Below, piece after piece: positions 1 to 10,100 of a DNA stretch of 64,000 nucleotides. The notes below the pieces were generated by a model. The model was not told the DNA's origin and searched no databases. It was given only the letters and a program-made list of their open reading frames with translations. Position 1 is the stretch's first letter. Every line of letters starts with the position of its first letter. The stretch is from Frateuria_A yonginensis (GTDB lineage: Bacteria; Pseudomonadota; Gammaproteobacteria; Xanthomonadales; Rhodanobacteraceae), in the NCBI RefSeq assembly GCF_037137055.1, contig NZ_JBBBNY010000002.1, positions 372,001 through 436,000 on the forward strand, in the 5' to 3' direction. Made by a program: the position numbers and the translations under genes.

Positions 1-284
1 TGCGCGTCCACCGGCGGATCCTTGCGCATCAGCACCACATCCATCTCGCGCAGGTCGCGCCAGCGGCGTTCGCCCAGCGCGTACCAGCCCGCCGGATCGT
101 CCCGCACCGTGAGCGGCGCCAGCCGGGCGAACGGGGCGCCGTCGCGCAGGGCCAGGTCGCCCTGCTCCATGTAGTGCAAGGCGTGGCCGCGGCGCTGCGC
201 CTCCAGCAGCATGGCGAAGCTGGTGTCCTTGGCGATCTTGATGGCGCCGATGGGGTCCATCAGCACGGCAACCGAAAGCGGCAT
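1..284 (-). CDS. gshB: Glutathione synthetase, N-terminal part (cut by window edge)
   Basis: The first 94 or so codons of GshB lie here; the rest is outside the window. GshB joins glycine to gamma-glutamylcysteine with ATP in the cytoplasm to make glutathione. The visible protein starts MPLSVAVLMDPIGAIK and contains KDTSFAMLLEAQRRGH and DVVLMRKDPPVD, all typical of the N-terminal GshB domain. The ATG at 282-284 has a GGAG ribosome-binding site about ten bases upstream. The gene is divergent from pilG, the same neighbourhood known from Pseudomonas aeruginosa and Xanthomonas. The ATP-grasp domain cannot be seen. Confidence 0.95.
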   Translation of the reverse strand, partial: MPLSVAVLMDPIGAIKIAKDTSFAMLLEAQRRGHALHYMEQGDLALRDGAPFARLAPLTVRDDPAGWYALGERRWRDLREMDVVLMRKDPPVDA

Positions 285-600
285 GGAATTCTCCGTGGCT
301 TGCGAGGGGCCGGCAGGCAGGCGCTCGTCTGCCTGCCGGCAGGGGTCCGGACAGTCTACGTCGGGTAGGTGCGGTTGTATGGCCGGGCCCGCTCCGCCGG
401 AGCGGGACGGAGCGCGCATCCAGCCCAGGATTTGCTTGACGCCGCTGCGGTCAGGCGGTAAACAGCAACGCATTGACTGCGTTGCCGGCAACCGGGGCGC
501 AACTCCAGAACAAATTGCGGTTTTTTTACATGCACACCGGCCGGCATCCGCTCGGCCGTGTGCCTTACCTGAGCCTCGGGCGGGCAGCAGGGGGGGTTGA
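285..600. other. Divergent intergenic region gshB/pilG with a strong hairpin
   Basis: This 316-base gap separates divergent gshB and pilG and must hold promoters for both. It contains a perfect 12-bp inverted repeat, arms GCCGGCAGGCAG at 309-320 and its complement at 329-340, with an 8-base loop. There is no T-run, so it is not a canonical terminator; as RNA it would lie in the gshB leader. A shorter palindrome, GTTGCCGGCAAC, is at 481-492, and a T7 tract lies near 523-530. I see no convincing -35/-10 pair and no open reading frame that looks like a gene. Confidence 0.5.
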
Positions 601-1002
601 GTGAACTTGAACGCGAGCGACAACGGCTTGACCGGTCTGAAGGTCATGGTCATCGATGACTCCAAGACCATCCGCCGCACTGCCGAGACCCTGCTCAAGA
701 AAGAAGGGTGCGAGGTCCTCACCGCCGTCGACGGGTTCGAGGCACTGGCCAAGATCTCCGACCAGAAGCCGGCGATCATCTTCGTCGACATCATGATGCC
801 CAGGCTGGACGGCTACCAGACCTGCGCGCTGATCAAGAACAACCCGCAGTTCCGCAACACGCCGGTGATCATGTTGAGCTCGAAGGACGGCCTGTTCGAC
901 AAGGCCCGCGGGCGCATCGTCGGCGCCGAACAGTACCTGACCAAGCCGTTCACCCGCGACGAACTGCTTGGCGCCATCCATCGTCACGTCAGCACGGTCT
1001 GA
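601..1002 (+). CDS. pilG: Type IV pilus response regulator PilG
   Basis: Single-domain CheY-like receiver of 133 residues. It is phosphorylated by ChpA and regulates pilus extension and cAMP signalling in the Pil-Chp pathway. The acidic pocket D19-D20, the phospho-acceptor D63 in FVDIMMP and the conserved K115 in LTKPF are all present. It starts with GTG behind a G-rich Shine-Dalgarno sequence (GGGGGG). It is the first gene of the pilG-H-I-J-chpA-B-C operon and lies next to gshB, as in P. aeruginosa. There is no output domain, so it acts by protein-protein contact. Confidence 0.96.
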   Translation: MNLNASDNGLTGLKVMVIDDSKTIRRTAETLLKKEGCEVLTAVDGFEALAKISDQKPAIIFVDIMMPRLDGYQTCALIKNNPQFRNTPVIMLSSKDGLFDKARGRIVGAEQYLTKPFTRDELLGAIHRHVSTV

Positions 1003-1036
1003 GAGCCACTGACTGCCGCGTCTTAAGGGGAGACCT

Positions 1037-1408
1037 GTGGCAAAGATCCTCATCATCGACGACTCGCCGACCGACGTGCGCGTGTTCACCACGCTGCTCG
1101 AGCGGGCGGGCTACCAGGTCGCCGCCGTCAGCACCGCCGAGGAAGGCATCGAGCGCGTGCGCGCCGACCTGCCGGACCTGGTCATCATGGACGTCATCAT
1201 GCCCGGCATGAACGGCTTCCAGGCCACGCGCACCCTCACGCGGGATCCGGCTACCTCGAACGTGCCGATCGTGATGATCACCACCAAGTCGATGGAGACC
1301 GACCGCGTGTGGGGCCTGCGCCAGGGCGCGCGCGCGTTCATCACCAAGCCGGTCAACGAGAAGGAACTGCTGACCTGCATCAACGACCTGTTGCCGAGCG
1401 CGGCATGA
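1037..1408 (+). CDS. pilH: Type IV pilus response regulator PilH
   Basis: Second single-domain receiver, 123 residues, with D8-D9, phospho-acceptor D52 in VIMDVIMP and the lysine of ITKPV. PilH opposes PilG in the Pil-Chp pathway, favouring retraction or acting as a phosphate sink, as known from the P. aeruginosa homologue. The GTG start is preceded by AAGGGGAG at good spacing. The stop codon overlaps the pilI start in ATGA, indicating translational coupling. Confidence 0.95.
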   Translation: MAKILIIDDSPTDVRVFTTLLERAGYQVAAVSTAEEGIERVRADLPDLVIMDVIMPGMNGFQATRTLTRDPATSNVPIVMITTKSMETDRVWGLRQGARAFITKPVNEKELLTCINDLLPSAA

Positions 1409-1950
1409 ACGAGAGCGCCAACCTCAGCCCGTTCGAGATCCTGGCCCACTACGAGCGCCTGTCGCTGGCGCACGCGCTGGACGTGCAGGACAAGATGGAG
1501 GCGCCCGGCCTGTGGCGCGGCATCGGATACCGGGTGGGGTCGCGCCTGTTCGTCAGTGCCATCGACGAGATCAACGAACTGCTGGCGGTGCCGGCGCTGA
1601 CGCCGGTGCCGCTGACCCGGCCCTGGCTGCTGGGCGTGGCCAACGTGCGCGGCAACCTGGTGCCGGTGATCGACTTCAACCGCTTCCTGTTCGGCGAGCG
1701 CACGCAGCCGACCGAGCGCACGCGCCTGCTGATCGTGCGCCAGGGCGGCGGCAGCGTCGCGCTGATGGTCGACGAGGTGTTCGGCCAGCGCACGGTCGAC
1801 GAGGAGCAGCGGCGCGGGGCGATGCGCGAGGACGATCCGCGGCTGACCCGTTTCGTCGAGGAGCGGGTCGAGGTCGGACCGCAGCAGCTGGGCGTGTTCA
1901 GCATGAAGCGGCTGGTGCGGGCACCGGATTTCCGCCAGGCCGCGGCCTGA
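1405..1950 (+). CDS. pilI: CheW-like coupling protein PilI
   Basis: A 181-residue protein made almost entirely of one CheW domain, which links the chemoreceptor PilJ to the kinase ChpA. The CheW signature LLGVANVRGNLVPVID sits in the middle, followed by VALMVDEVFGQ. I place the start at the ATG of the ATGA overlap with pilH; the open frame extends further upstream but only inside pilH. The N-terminal extension before the CheW domain (about 40 residues) is typical of PilI. Confidence 0.95.
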   Translation: MNESANLSPFEILAHYERLSLAHALDVQDKMEAPGLWRGIGYRVGSRLFVSAIDEINELLAVPALTPVPLTRPWLLGVANVRGNLVPVIDFNRFLFGERTQPTERTRLLIVRQGGGSVALMVDEVFGQRTVDEEQRRGAMREDDPRLTRFVEERVEVGPQQLGVFSMKRLVRAPDFRQAAA

Positions 1951-2068
1951 CGAACGGTTGGTAGGGCCGGCGCCGGGGCGTGGCCGGAAACAGGGGCGAT
2001 GAGGTCCCGCCAGCGGCAGCGCCAACGAGGCGCCGCCCGGCAGGATGAAAGACGGACGAGGTGTAACG

Positions 2069-4099
2069 ATGAGCACTACAGGGGGCGTCGGCAAGGAACG
2101 GGGCTATACCGGCCTCATTGTCCTGCTGCTGATCGCGATCGGTTTCGCGGCGCTGGACTTCTTCATGCTGAATCAGAAGAACGGCGAGGACCGCCAGGCC
2201 AGCGCGCTGACCACGCAGATCCAGGTGCTGTCGCAGCAGACGGCCAAGTACGCACTGGAGGCCGCCGACGGCAACGTCGACTCGTTCAAGGAGCTGGAAA
2301 GCACCCGCAACGCGATCGACGCGGCGGTGCAGAAGCTGGCCAAGGGCGATGCCAAGGGTGGCATGGAGCCGTACGGCGACAACAACGCCACCCCGGCCGG
2401 CCGTGCGGTGACCGCGCTGGTCAACGCCTGGGGCCAGCTCGACGGCGACATCAAGAAGATCCTGTCCAACAAGACGGTGGTGCTGGATTCGGCGCAGCGC
2501 GCCGACAAGCTGTCGCAGCAGATGCCGCTGCTCAACTCGAGCATGGACCAGGTCACCAACATCCTGCAGCAGCGCAACGGCAGCGCCGAGCAGATGCTCG
2601 GTTCCTCGCGCCAGATGCTGCTGGCCGACCGCATGATCCGCCGCGTGCAGGAAGTGCTGCAGGGCGGCGACACCGCGCAGGCGGCGGCCGATGGCCTGGC
2701 CCGCGACGCCCAGCTGTACGGCACCGTGCTCAAGGGCCTTACCGACGGCAATCCCGAGGCCGGCGTGAAGGCCATGGGCGACGCCAACGCGCGCAAGATC
2801 CTCACCGACATGCAGGCGAGCTGGGAGGCGCTGGCCGATCCGATCGCCAAGCTGGTGGCCGCCGCCGGTGCCATCGCCGACGTCAAGCAGGCCGGCAACC
2901 AGGCCTCGCTGGATTCGCAGAACGTGCTGCTGCGCGCGAACGAGCTGTCCGACCAGATCGGCAAGCTGCCGTTCCGCCGCCTGTTCCCGAACGTGTGGTG
3001 GGGCGTGCTGGGCGCCGCCGGCGCGGTGGCCTTCGCGCTGCTGCTGGTGGTCACCCTGGTGCGCGACCAGCGCAAGCGCTTCCAGGACTCGACCGAGCTG
3101 AACCAGCGCAACCAGGAGGCGATCATGCGCCTGCTGGACGAGATGGGTTCGCTCGCCGAAGGCGACCTGACCGTCAAGACCACGGTGTCGGAGGACATCA
3201 CCGGCGCGATCGCCGACTCGGTGAACTACGCCATCGACGAGCTGCGCACCCTGGTGACCACGATCAACGAGACCTCCGAGCAGGTGTCCTCGTCGGCGCA
3301 GGAAACCCAGACCACCGCGCGCCACCTGGCCGACGCGGCGCAGAACCAGGCGCAGCGGATCAGCACCGCCACCTCGGCGATCAACCAGATCGCGGCGCTG
3401 ATGGACAACGTGTCCAAGGATTCGGCCGAGTCGGCCGACGTGGCCGAGCGCTCGGTGCAGATCGCCTCGCGCGGCGCCGAGGTCGTGCGCGAGACGATCT
3501 CGGGCATGGACTCGATCCGCGACCAGATCCAGGAGACCTCCAAGCGCATCAAGCGCCTGGGCGAGTCCTCGCAGGAGATCGGCTCGATCGTGGAACTGAT
3601 CAACGACATCGCCGAGCAGACCAACATCCTGGCGCTGAACGCGGCCATCCAGGCGGCTTCGGCAGGCGAGGCGGGCCGCGGTTTCGCGGTGGTGGCGGAC
3701 GAAGTGCAGCGCCTGGCGGAACGCTCCGCCAGCGCGACCAAGCGAATCGAGACGCTGGTGCAGACCATTCAGTCCGACACCAACGAAGCGGTGAACTCCA
3801 TGGAACAGACCACCGCCGAGGTGGTCGCAGGTGCGCGCCTGGCCGAGGACGCCGGCAGCGCGCTGGGCGACATCGAGCGCGTGTCGCACGACCTGTCCGC
3901 GCTGATTCAGAACATCTCCACCGCGGCGCGTCAGCAGTCCGCGGCGGCGACCGACATTTCGCAGTCGATGAACGCGATTCAGGAAATCACCTCGCAGACC
4001 TCGCTGGGCGCGAGCCAGACGGCCGACTCGATCGGCTACCTGGCGCAGCTGGCGAGCGACCTGCGGCGCTCGGTGGCGCACTTCAAGTTGCCGGGTTGA
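2069..4099 (+). CDS. pilJ: Type IV pilus methyl-accepting chemoreceptor PilJ
   Basis: Inner-membrane chemoreceptor of 676 residues. TM1 lies at about residues 14-34, then a periplasmic helical domain, TM2 at about 310-331 (WWGVLGAAGAVAFALLLV), a HAMP linker and the long coiled-coil signalling domain. The hairpin tip has the invariant pattern EQTNILALNAAIQAASAGEA. PilJ passes signals, possibly pilus contact, through PilI/ChpC to ChpA. I prefer the ATG at 2069, which has GAGG nine bases upstream, over the in-frame ATG at 2045, which has no spaced Shine-Dalgarno. In P. aeruginosa pilK (CheR) follows pilJ; here chpA follows directly. Confidence 0.94.
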   Translation: MSTTGGVGKERGYTGLIVLLLIAIGFAALDFFMLNQKNGEDRQASALTTQIQVLSQQTAKYALEAADGNVDSFKELESTRNAIDAAVQKLAKGDAKGGMEPYGDNNATPAGRAVTALVNAWGQLDGDIKKILSNKTVVLDSAQRADKLSQQMPLLNSSMDQVTNILQQRNGSAEQMLGSSRQMLLADRMIRRVQEVLQGGDTAQAAADGLARDAQLYGTVLKGLTDGNPEAGVKAMGDANARKILTDMQASWEALADPIAKLVAAAGAIADVKQAGNQASLDSQNVLLRANELSDQIGKLPFRRLFPNVWWGVLGAAGAVAFALLLVVTLVRDQRKRFQDSTELNQRNQEAIMRLLDEMGSLAEGDLTVKTTVSEDITGAIADSVNYAIDELRTLVTTINETSEQVSSSAQETQTTARHLADAAQNQAQRISTATSAINQIAALMDNVSKDSAESADVAERSVQIASRGAEVVRETISGMDSIRDQIQETSKRIKRLGESSQEIGSIVELINDIAEQTNILALNAAIQAASAGEAGRGFAVVADEVQRLAERSASATKRIETLVQTIQSDTNEAVNSMEQTTAEVVAGARLAEDAGSALGDIERVSHDLSALIQNISTAARQQSAAATDISQSMNAIQEITSQTSLGASQTADSIGYLAQLASDLRRSVAHFKLPG

Positions 4100-4175
4100 T
4101 CAGGACTTACCGACAGGGGGCAACCTCGACGGTTGCGCGATGCGCGCACGGCGCGCAGCCGCTCAAGAGGGGCGC

Positions 4176-7100
4176 ATGAGACTTCAAGACCACATCGATT
4201 TCACCACCCTGCAGTGGGTCAAGCCGGAGCTCGACGAGACCCTGGCGCGCGCCCGCGAGGCGCTGGAGTCCTTCGTCGACAACCCGGGCAAGCACGAGAT
4301 CATGCGTGCCTGCGTCGACCACCTGCACCAGGTGCAGGGCACCCTGCGCATGGTCGAGCTGTACGGCGCGGCCATGGTCGCCGAGGAAATGGAGACGCTG
4401 GCCATCTGCCTGCTGGAGGATCACGTCCGCCAGCGCGAGGAGGCCTTCGGCGCGCTGATGCGCGGCCTGATGCAGCTGCCGGACTACCTCGAGCGCCTCT
4501 CCGGCGGCCATCGCGACGTTCCGGTGGTGTTGCTGCCGCTGCTCAACGACCTGCGCGCCAGCCGCGACCAGCAGGCCCTGTCCGAGGCGGCGCTGTTCAA
4601 CCCGAACCTGGAGCAGGCGCTGCCGGTGCAGGCGCCGGGTGCCCAGGGCGAGGTCAACGTGGCCGCGCAGCGCGCCGCCGTGACCGAGCTGCGCCTGCGC
4701 TTCCAGCAGCAGTTGCTCGCCTGGTTCCGCGGGCAGAACGCGGCCCAGCAACTGGTCGGCATGCGCGACACGCTGCTGGCGATCGCCGGCCGCTGCTGGA
4801 CCGTGCCGGGCCGCCGTCTGTGGTGGATCGCCGCCGGCGCGCTGGAGGGCCTCGAGCAGGGCATGCTCAAGAGCCACGCGGCCGAGATCCGCCAGCTGAT
4901 CGGCAAGGTCGACCGCAACATCCGCCAGCTGATCGAGCAGGGCGAGGCCAGCCTGCGCGGCGGCGATGCCGACGAGCTGGCCGCGAAGCTGCTCTACATC
5001 GTGGCGCAGGCCCGCCAGGCCAGCCCGCAGATGGCGCTGCTCAAGCAGACCTACCGTCTCGACAGCCTGCTGCCCGAGGCGGCGGAACTGGAGCACGCGC
5101 GCGGCTCGATGTCGGGACACAACCGCGCGCTGCTCGATTCGGTTTCCAAGGCGCTGAAGGAAGACCTGCTGCGCGTGAAGGAGGCGCTGGACCTGTTCCT
5201 GCGCCAGCCCGATCCCGATCCCGCGCAGCTGGGCGCGCAGGGCGAGGTGCTCGAGCGCGTGGGTGACACCCTGGGCATGCTCGCCCTGGCCGTGCCGCGC
5301 CGCGTGGTCAACGAGCAGCGCCGGGTGCTCGAGGAGATCGCGCACAAGGTGCGCGCGCCCGAAGAGGGCGTGCTGCTGGACGTCGCCGGCGCGCTGCTGT
5401 ACGTGGAATCGTCGCTCGACGACCACATCGAGAGCCTCGGTGCCGACGACAACCTCGCCTCCGAGAGCCTCGCGGTGGACGAGGACACGGCGCCGGCGCT
5501 GCCGCGCAGTGAAGCGCGCAGCATCCTGGCGACGCTGATGCAGGAGGCGATCGCCAATACCGCCAAGGTCAAGGAGGCGATCGTCGCCTTCGTCGAGGCC
5601 GGCTGGGACCTGGCGCAGCTGGAGGGCACGCCGGCCCTGATGGACGAGGTCTCCGGCGCCCTGCGCATGCTCTCGGCGCCGCGTCCGGCGGAACTGGCCG
5701 AGGGCATCGGCCGCTACGTCTGGAACGAGATGCTGGTGGACCGGCGCGTGCCCGGCAGCGCGCAGATGGATCATCTGGCCGACGCCCTGGCCGCGCTGGA
5801 GTACTACCTGGAGGCCGCGCGCGAGCATCGTGGTGGGTTGGAACACATCCTCGACGTGGCCGAGCACAGCCTCGGCTCGCTCGGCTACTGGCCGCTGCCG
5901 GCCGCTCGCGCCGCCGAGGCCTACCAGCCGCCGGTGCGGGCGCCGGAACCGGTGCCGGCGCCGGCCATTGACGCAGCGGCGCCCGCGCTTTCCGAGCCGG
6001 TGAGCGTGGCCGACGGCGACGACCTCACCAGCCTGCTGATCGGGCACAGCGAGCCGCTGCAGACCCCCGCCCACGAACTGGCCGGCCTGCGCCTGGCGCA
6101 GACCGAGCCGACGGCCGCACCCGGCACCGCCGAGGACGCAGGGGACTGGATCGAGATCGAGGAGGAGGTCGTCGAGGAGGTGCCGGCGGCCGACGCGTTG
6201 GCCGGCAACGCCGGCTTCCAGCTCGGCACCGAGGGCATCGACGACGACATCCGCGAGATCTTCCTGGAGGAAATGCAGGAGGAGATCGACAACCTGCGCG
6301 GCGCCCAGCAGACCTGGCTGGCCGACCCGACCCAGCTGGCCGCGCTCACGCCGATCCGCCGTTCCTTCCACACGCTCAAGGGCTCCGGCCGCCTGGTCGG
6401 CGCCAGCGTGCTGGGCGAATTCGCCTGGAAGGTGGAGAACATGCTCAACCGCGTGCTGGATGCCACCATCCAGCCGCACGAGGGTGTACAGGCGCTGGTG
6501 CAGGCCGCGATCGACGCGCTGCCGCAGTTGCTGCTGGCCCTGAAGGGGGAGGGCACGCCCAGCGCGCCGCTGGCCGCGATCATGGCCACCGCCGACCGCC
6601 TCGCCGCGGGCGAAATGGCGCAGATCAGCGACCATGCCGCCCCCGCCACCGAAACCGTGCGCCGCGTGGTGCGCCGCCGCGTGCCGCGCCTGGACGTGGC
6701 AGCCGAGGCGGTCCCGGCTGCGGCCCACACCGACCACACCGCGGTCAGCGCACCGCCGCCGCCCACCGACGCGATACCGCTGCCGGTGATGCCCCCGGTC
6801 GACCCGGTCCTGCTGGAGATCCTGCGCAGCGAAGTGGCGCAGTACCTGCAGACCATCCGCGCGGCGCTGGCCCGCGCCGACGGCGAACTGCGCGTGGACG
6901 ACGCCCTGCTGCGCGCGGTGCACACGCTGCACGGCGCCATCGCGATGGTCGACATCCCGCTGCTGACCCAGTTGCTGTCGCCGCTGGAAAGCCTGCTCAA
7001 GCGTCTGCGCGCCGCCGCCGCGCCGCTGTCGGAGGAAGGCACGCACCTGCTCGCGCAGTCCGCCGACGTGGTCGACCACGTGATGGCGCAGTTCGACGCG

Positions 7101-10100
7101 CCCGACCCGCAACTGCCTTCGGTGGATGCGCTGACGGCGCGGCTGGCCGAACTGCGCGACGCCCAGCCCGAGCCCAAGGTCGCCCACGTGCTGTTCGATC
7201 CGCACGCGGAAGAGCTGCCGACCGAGCTTCCTGGCGAGAACGTCGCCGCTGCCGCCCTCGATGCCGGCATGGATCATGCGCTGGGCGAGCCGGAAGCCGC
7301 GCCGGAGCCGGCGGCGGAGGACGAGCACGACGCCTACGCCGGCGAGCTGCTGGCCGCGCTGGACGCGTTCGAGCTGGACACCGGGGAGTCGGACACGACC
7401 GAGTCGGCGCTCGACATCACCGACGACGAGCAGAACCTCGCGACGCTGCTCGACGACCTGCTGAACGAGCCGGAGGACGTGCTTCCGGCCGGGCAGGACG
7501 AATCCGCTGCCCCCCCTGAGCCGGAGCTGTCCGACCCTGGACTGGCCGCGCCCGAGGAGGCGGTCGACACCGCCGGTGTCGAGGACGACATCGTGATCGA
7601 CGGCGACATCGCCGAGGCGTCGCCCGCGGACGGTGCGCCGGTGGCGCCCGAGCTCGCCGCCGACACCGGGGAGACCCCGTCGCCGGCCGTCGAGGAGCCG
7701 GAGCAGGCAACCGAGGAGGTCGCGGCCCACGACGACGCCCCGGAGGCGACCGCGCCGGCCACCCCATGGGTGGGCCAGATCGACCCCGACCTGCTCGAGA
7801 TCTTCACCGAGGAAGCGCACGAACTGCTCGACCACGCCGACGGCCTGCTGGCGCAGTGGCGCGCCGAGCCGACCGAGATGGCGCACGCGGCCGGCCTGCA
7901 GCGCGACCTGCACACGCTCAAGGGCGGTGCGCGCATCGCCGGCCTGGTGCCGGTGGGCGACCTCACCCACGCGATCGAGACGCTGCTGGAAAAGCCGGTC
8001 GGCGAGCGCGACGTCGCGGCGCTGATCGGTGCGCTGGAAGCCGGCTTCGACACGCTGCACGCGCTGGTCAAGCGCGTATCCCAGGGCCAGCCGATCGAAT
8101 ACCCGCAGGCGTTGATCGATCGCTTCCTGGCCATGGCCGGACATGACCGGCTGGCCGAGGAGGCCGCGCCCTCCGGGTCGGCGCCGGTCGCGGCCCCGCC
8201 CGTGCCGGCCGCGCCGCTGCCCGAGCTGCTGCCCGAGCTGCTGTCCGACCGCGAGGAAGAGGCCCGCTCGCCGCAGGAGCAGATCCGCGTACGTGCGGAA
8301 CTGCTCGACGACCTGGTGAACCACGCCGGCGAGGTGGCGATCTACCGCTCGCGCCTGGAACAGCAGGTGGCCGGCTACCGCTTCAACCTGGTCGAGCTGG
8401 ATCAGACCGTGCAGCGTCTGCGCAGCCAGCTGCGCATGCTCGAGATCGAGACCGAGGCGCAGATCATCGCGCGCTACCAGCGCGAGCACCGCGAAGCGGG
8501 CATGAGCGTGTTCGACCCGCTCGAGCTCGACCGCTTCTCGCAGCTGCAGCAGTACTCGCGTGCGCTGGCCGAGTCGGTGTCCGACCTGGTGTCGATCCAG
8601 AACATGCTGGACGAGCTGACCCGCCAGGCCGAGACCCTGCTGATCCAGCAGTCGCGCGTCAGCGCGGAACTGCAGGACGGCCTCCTGCGCACCCGCATGC
8701 TGCCGTTCGACACGATGGTGCCGAACCTGCGCCGCACCCTGCGCCAGGCCGCGCAGGAGGAAGGCAAGAGTGCCCAGCTGTACGTCGAGGGTGCCCACGG
8801 CGAAATGGATCGCAACCTGCTCGACCGCATCAAGGCGCCGTTCGAACACATGCTGCGCAACGCCATCGCGCACGGCATCGAGACGCCGGCCGAACGCCGC
8901 AAGGCGGGCAAGCCGGAAGAGGGCGCGGTACGCATCCGCGTCGCCCGCGAGGCCACCGAGGTGGTGGTGCGCGTCAGCGACGACGGCCGCGGCCTGGATC
9001 GTGAGGCGATCCGCGCGCGCGCGATCGAGCGCGGCCTGCTGCGGCCCGACGCCCGTCCCAGCGACGACCAGCTGCTGAGCCTGATCACGCAGACCGGTTT
9101 CTCCACCGCCAGCCAGGTGACCCAGCTCGCCGGCCGCGGCGTGGGCATGGACGTGGTGGCCAACGAGATCAAGCAGCTCGGCGGCTCGCTGGCGATCGAG
9201 TCGCAGCCCGGCCAGGGCACCACCTTCGTGCTGCGCCTGCCGTTCACCCTGGCGGTGACCCAGGCGATCGTGGTGCGTTTGGGCGAGTCGAGCTTCGCTA
9301 TCCCGATGACCTCGGTGCAGGGCGTGGCGCGGATCGATCCCGACGAGCTGGCCGAGCGCCTGGCCCAGGACAACCCCAGCTTCGACTACAACGGCGAGGC
9401 CTACGGCATCCACGACCTGTCCGAGCTGCTGGGCCTCCCGCCCGGTCACGGCGGCGAGGACGAACAGGTGCCGCTGCTGCTCACCCGCACCGGCGACCTG
9501 CGTGCCGCGATCCGCATCGACGGCGTCGTCGGTTCGCGCGAGATCGTGGTGAAGTCGGTCGGCCCGCAGGTCAGTTCGGTACCTGGCGTGCTTGGCGCGA
9601 CCATCATGGGCGACGGTTCGGTGCTGGTGATTCTCGACCTGCCGCCGCTGGTCCGTCACGGTATCGCCCGGCGCGAGCAGCGCCTGGCCGAAGGCCTGGC
9701 CGCGGTGCAGGTCCCGGTGGTCGAGGAGCCGCGCGCCAAGCCGCTGGTGATGGTGGTGGACGACTCGATCACCATGCGCAAGGTCACCGGCCGCGTGCTG
9801 GAGCGCCACGACTACGAGGTGGCCACGGCGAAGGACGGCATCGACGCGCTGGAGAAGCTGCACGAGCGCGTGCCGGACATGATGCTGCTGGACATCGAGA
9901 TGCCGCGCATGGACGGCTACGAACTCGCCACCCAGATGAAGGCCGATCCGCGCCTGCGCGAGGTGCCGATCATCATGATCACCTCGCGCACCGGCGACAA
10001 GCACCGCCAGCGCGCCTTCGACATCGGCGTCGACCGCTACCTCGGCAAGCCCTACCAGGAGGCCGAGCTGCTGGCGCAGATCGCCGAGGTGCTGGAGCAG

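Noticed and set aside
1898..4081. Long minus-strand frame antisense to pilJ
   Set aside because: Arg/His/Val-rich shadow frame without motifs, fully covered by pilJ.
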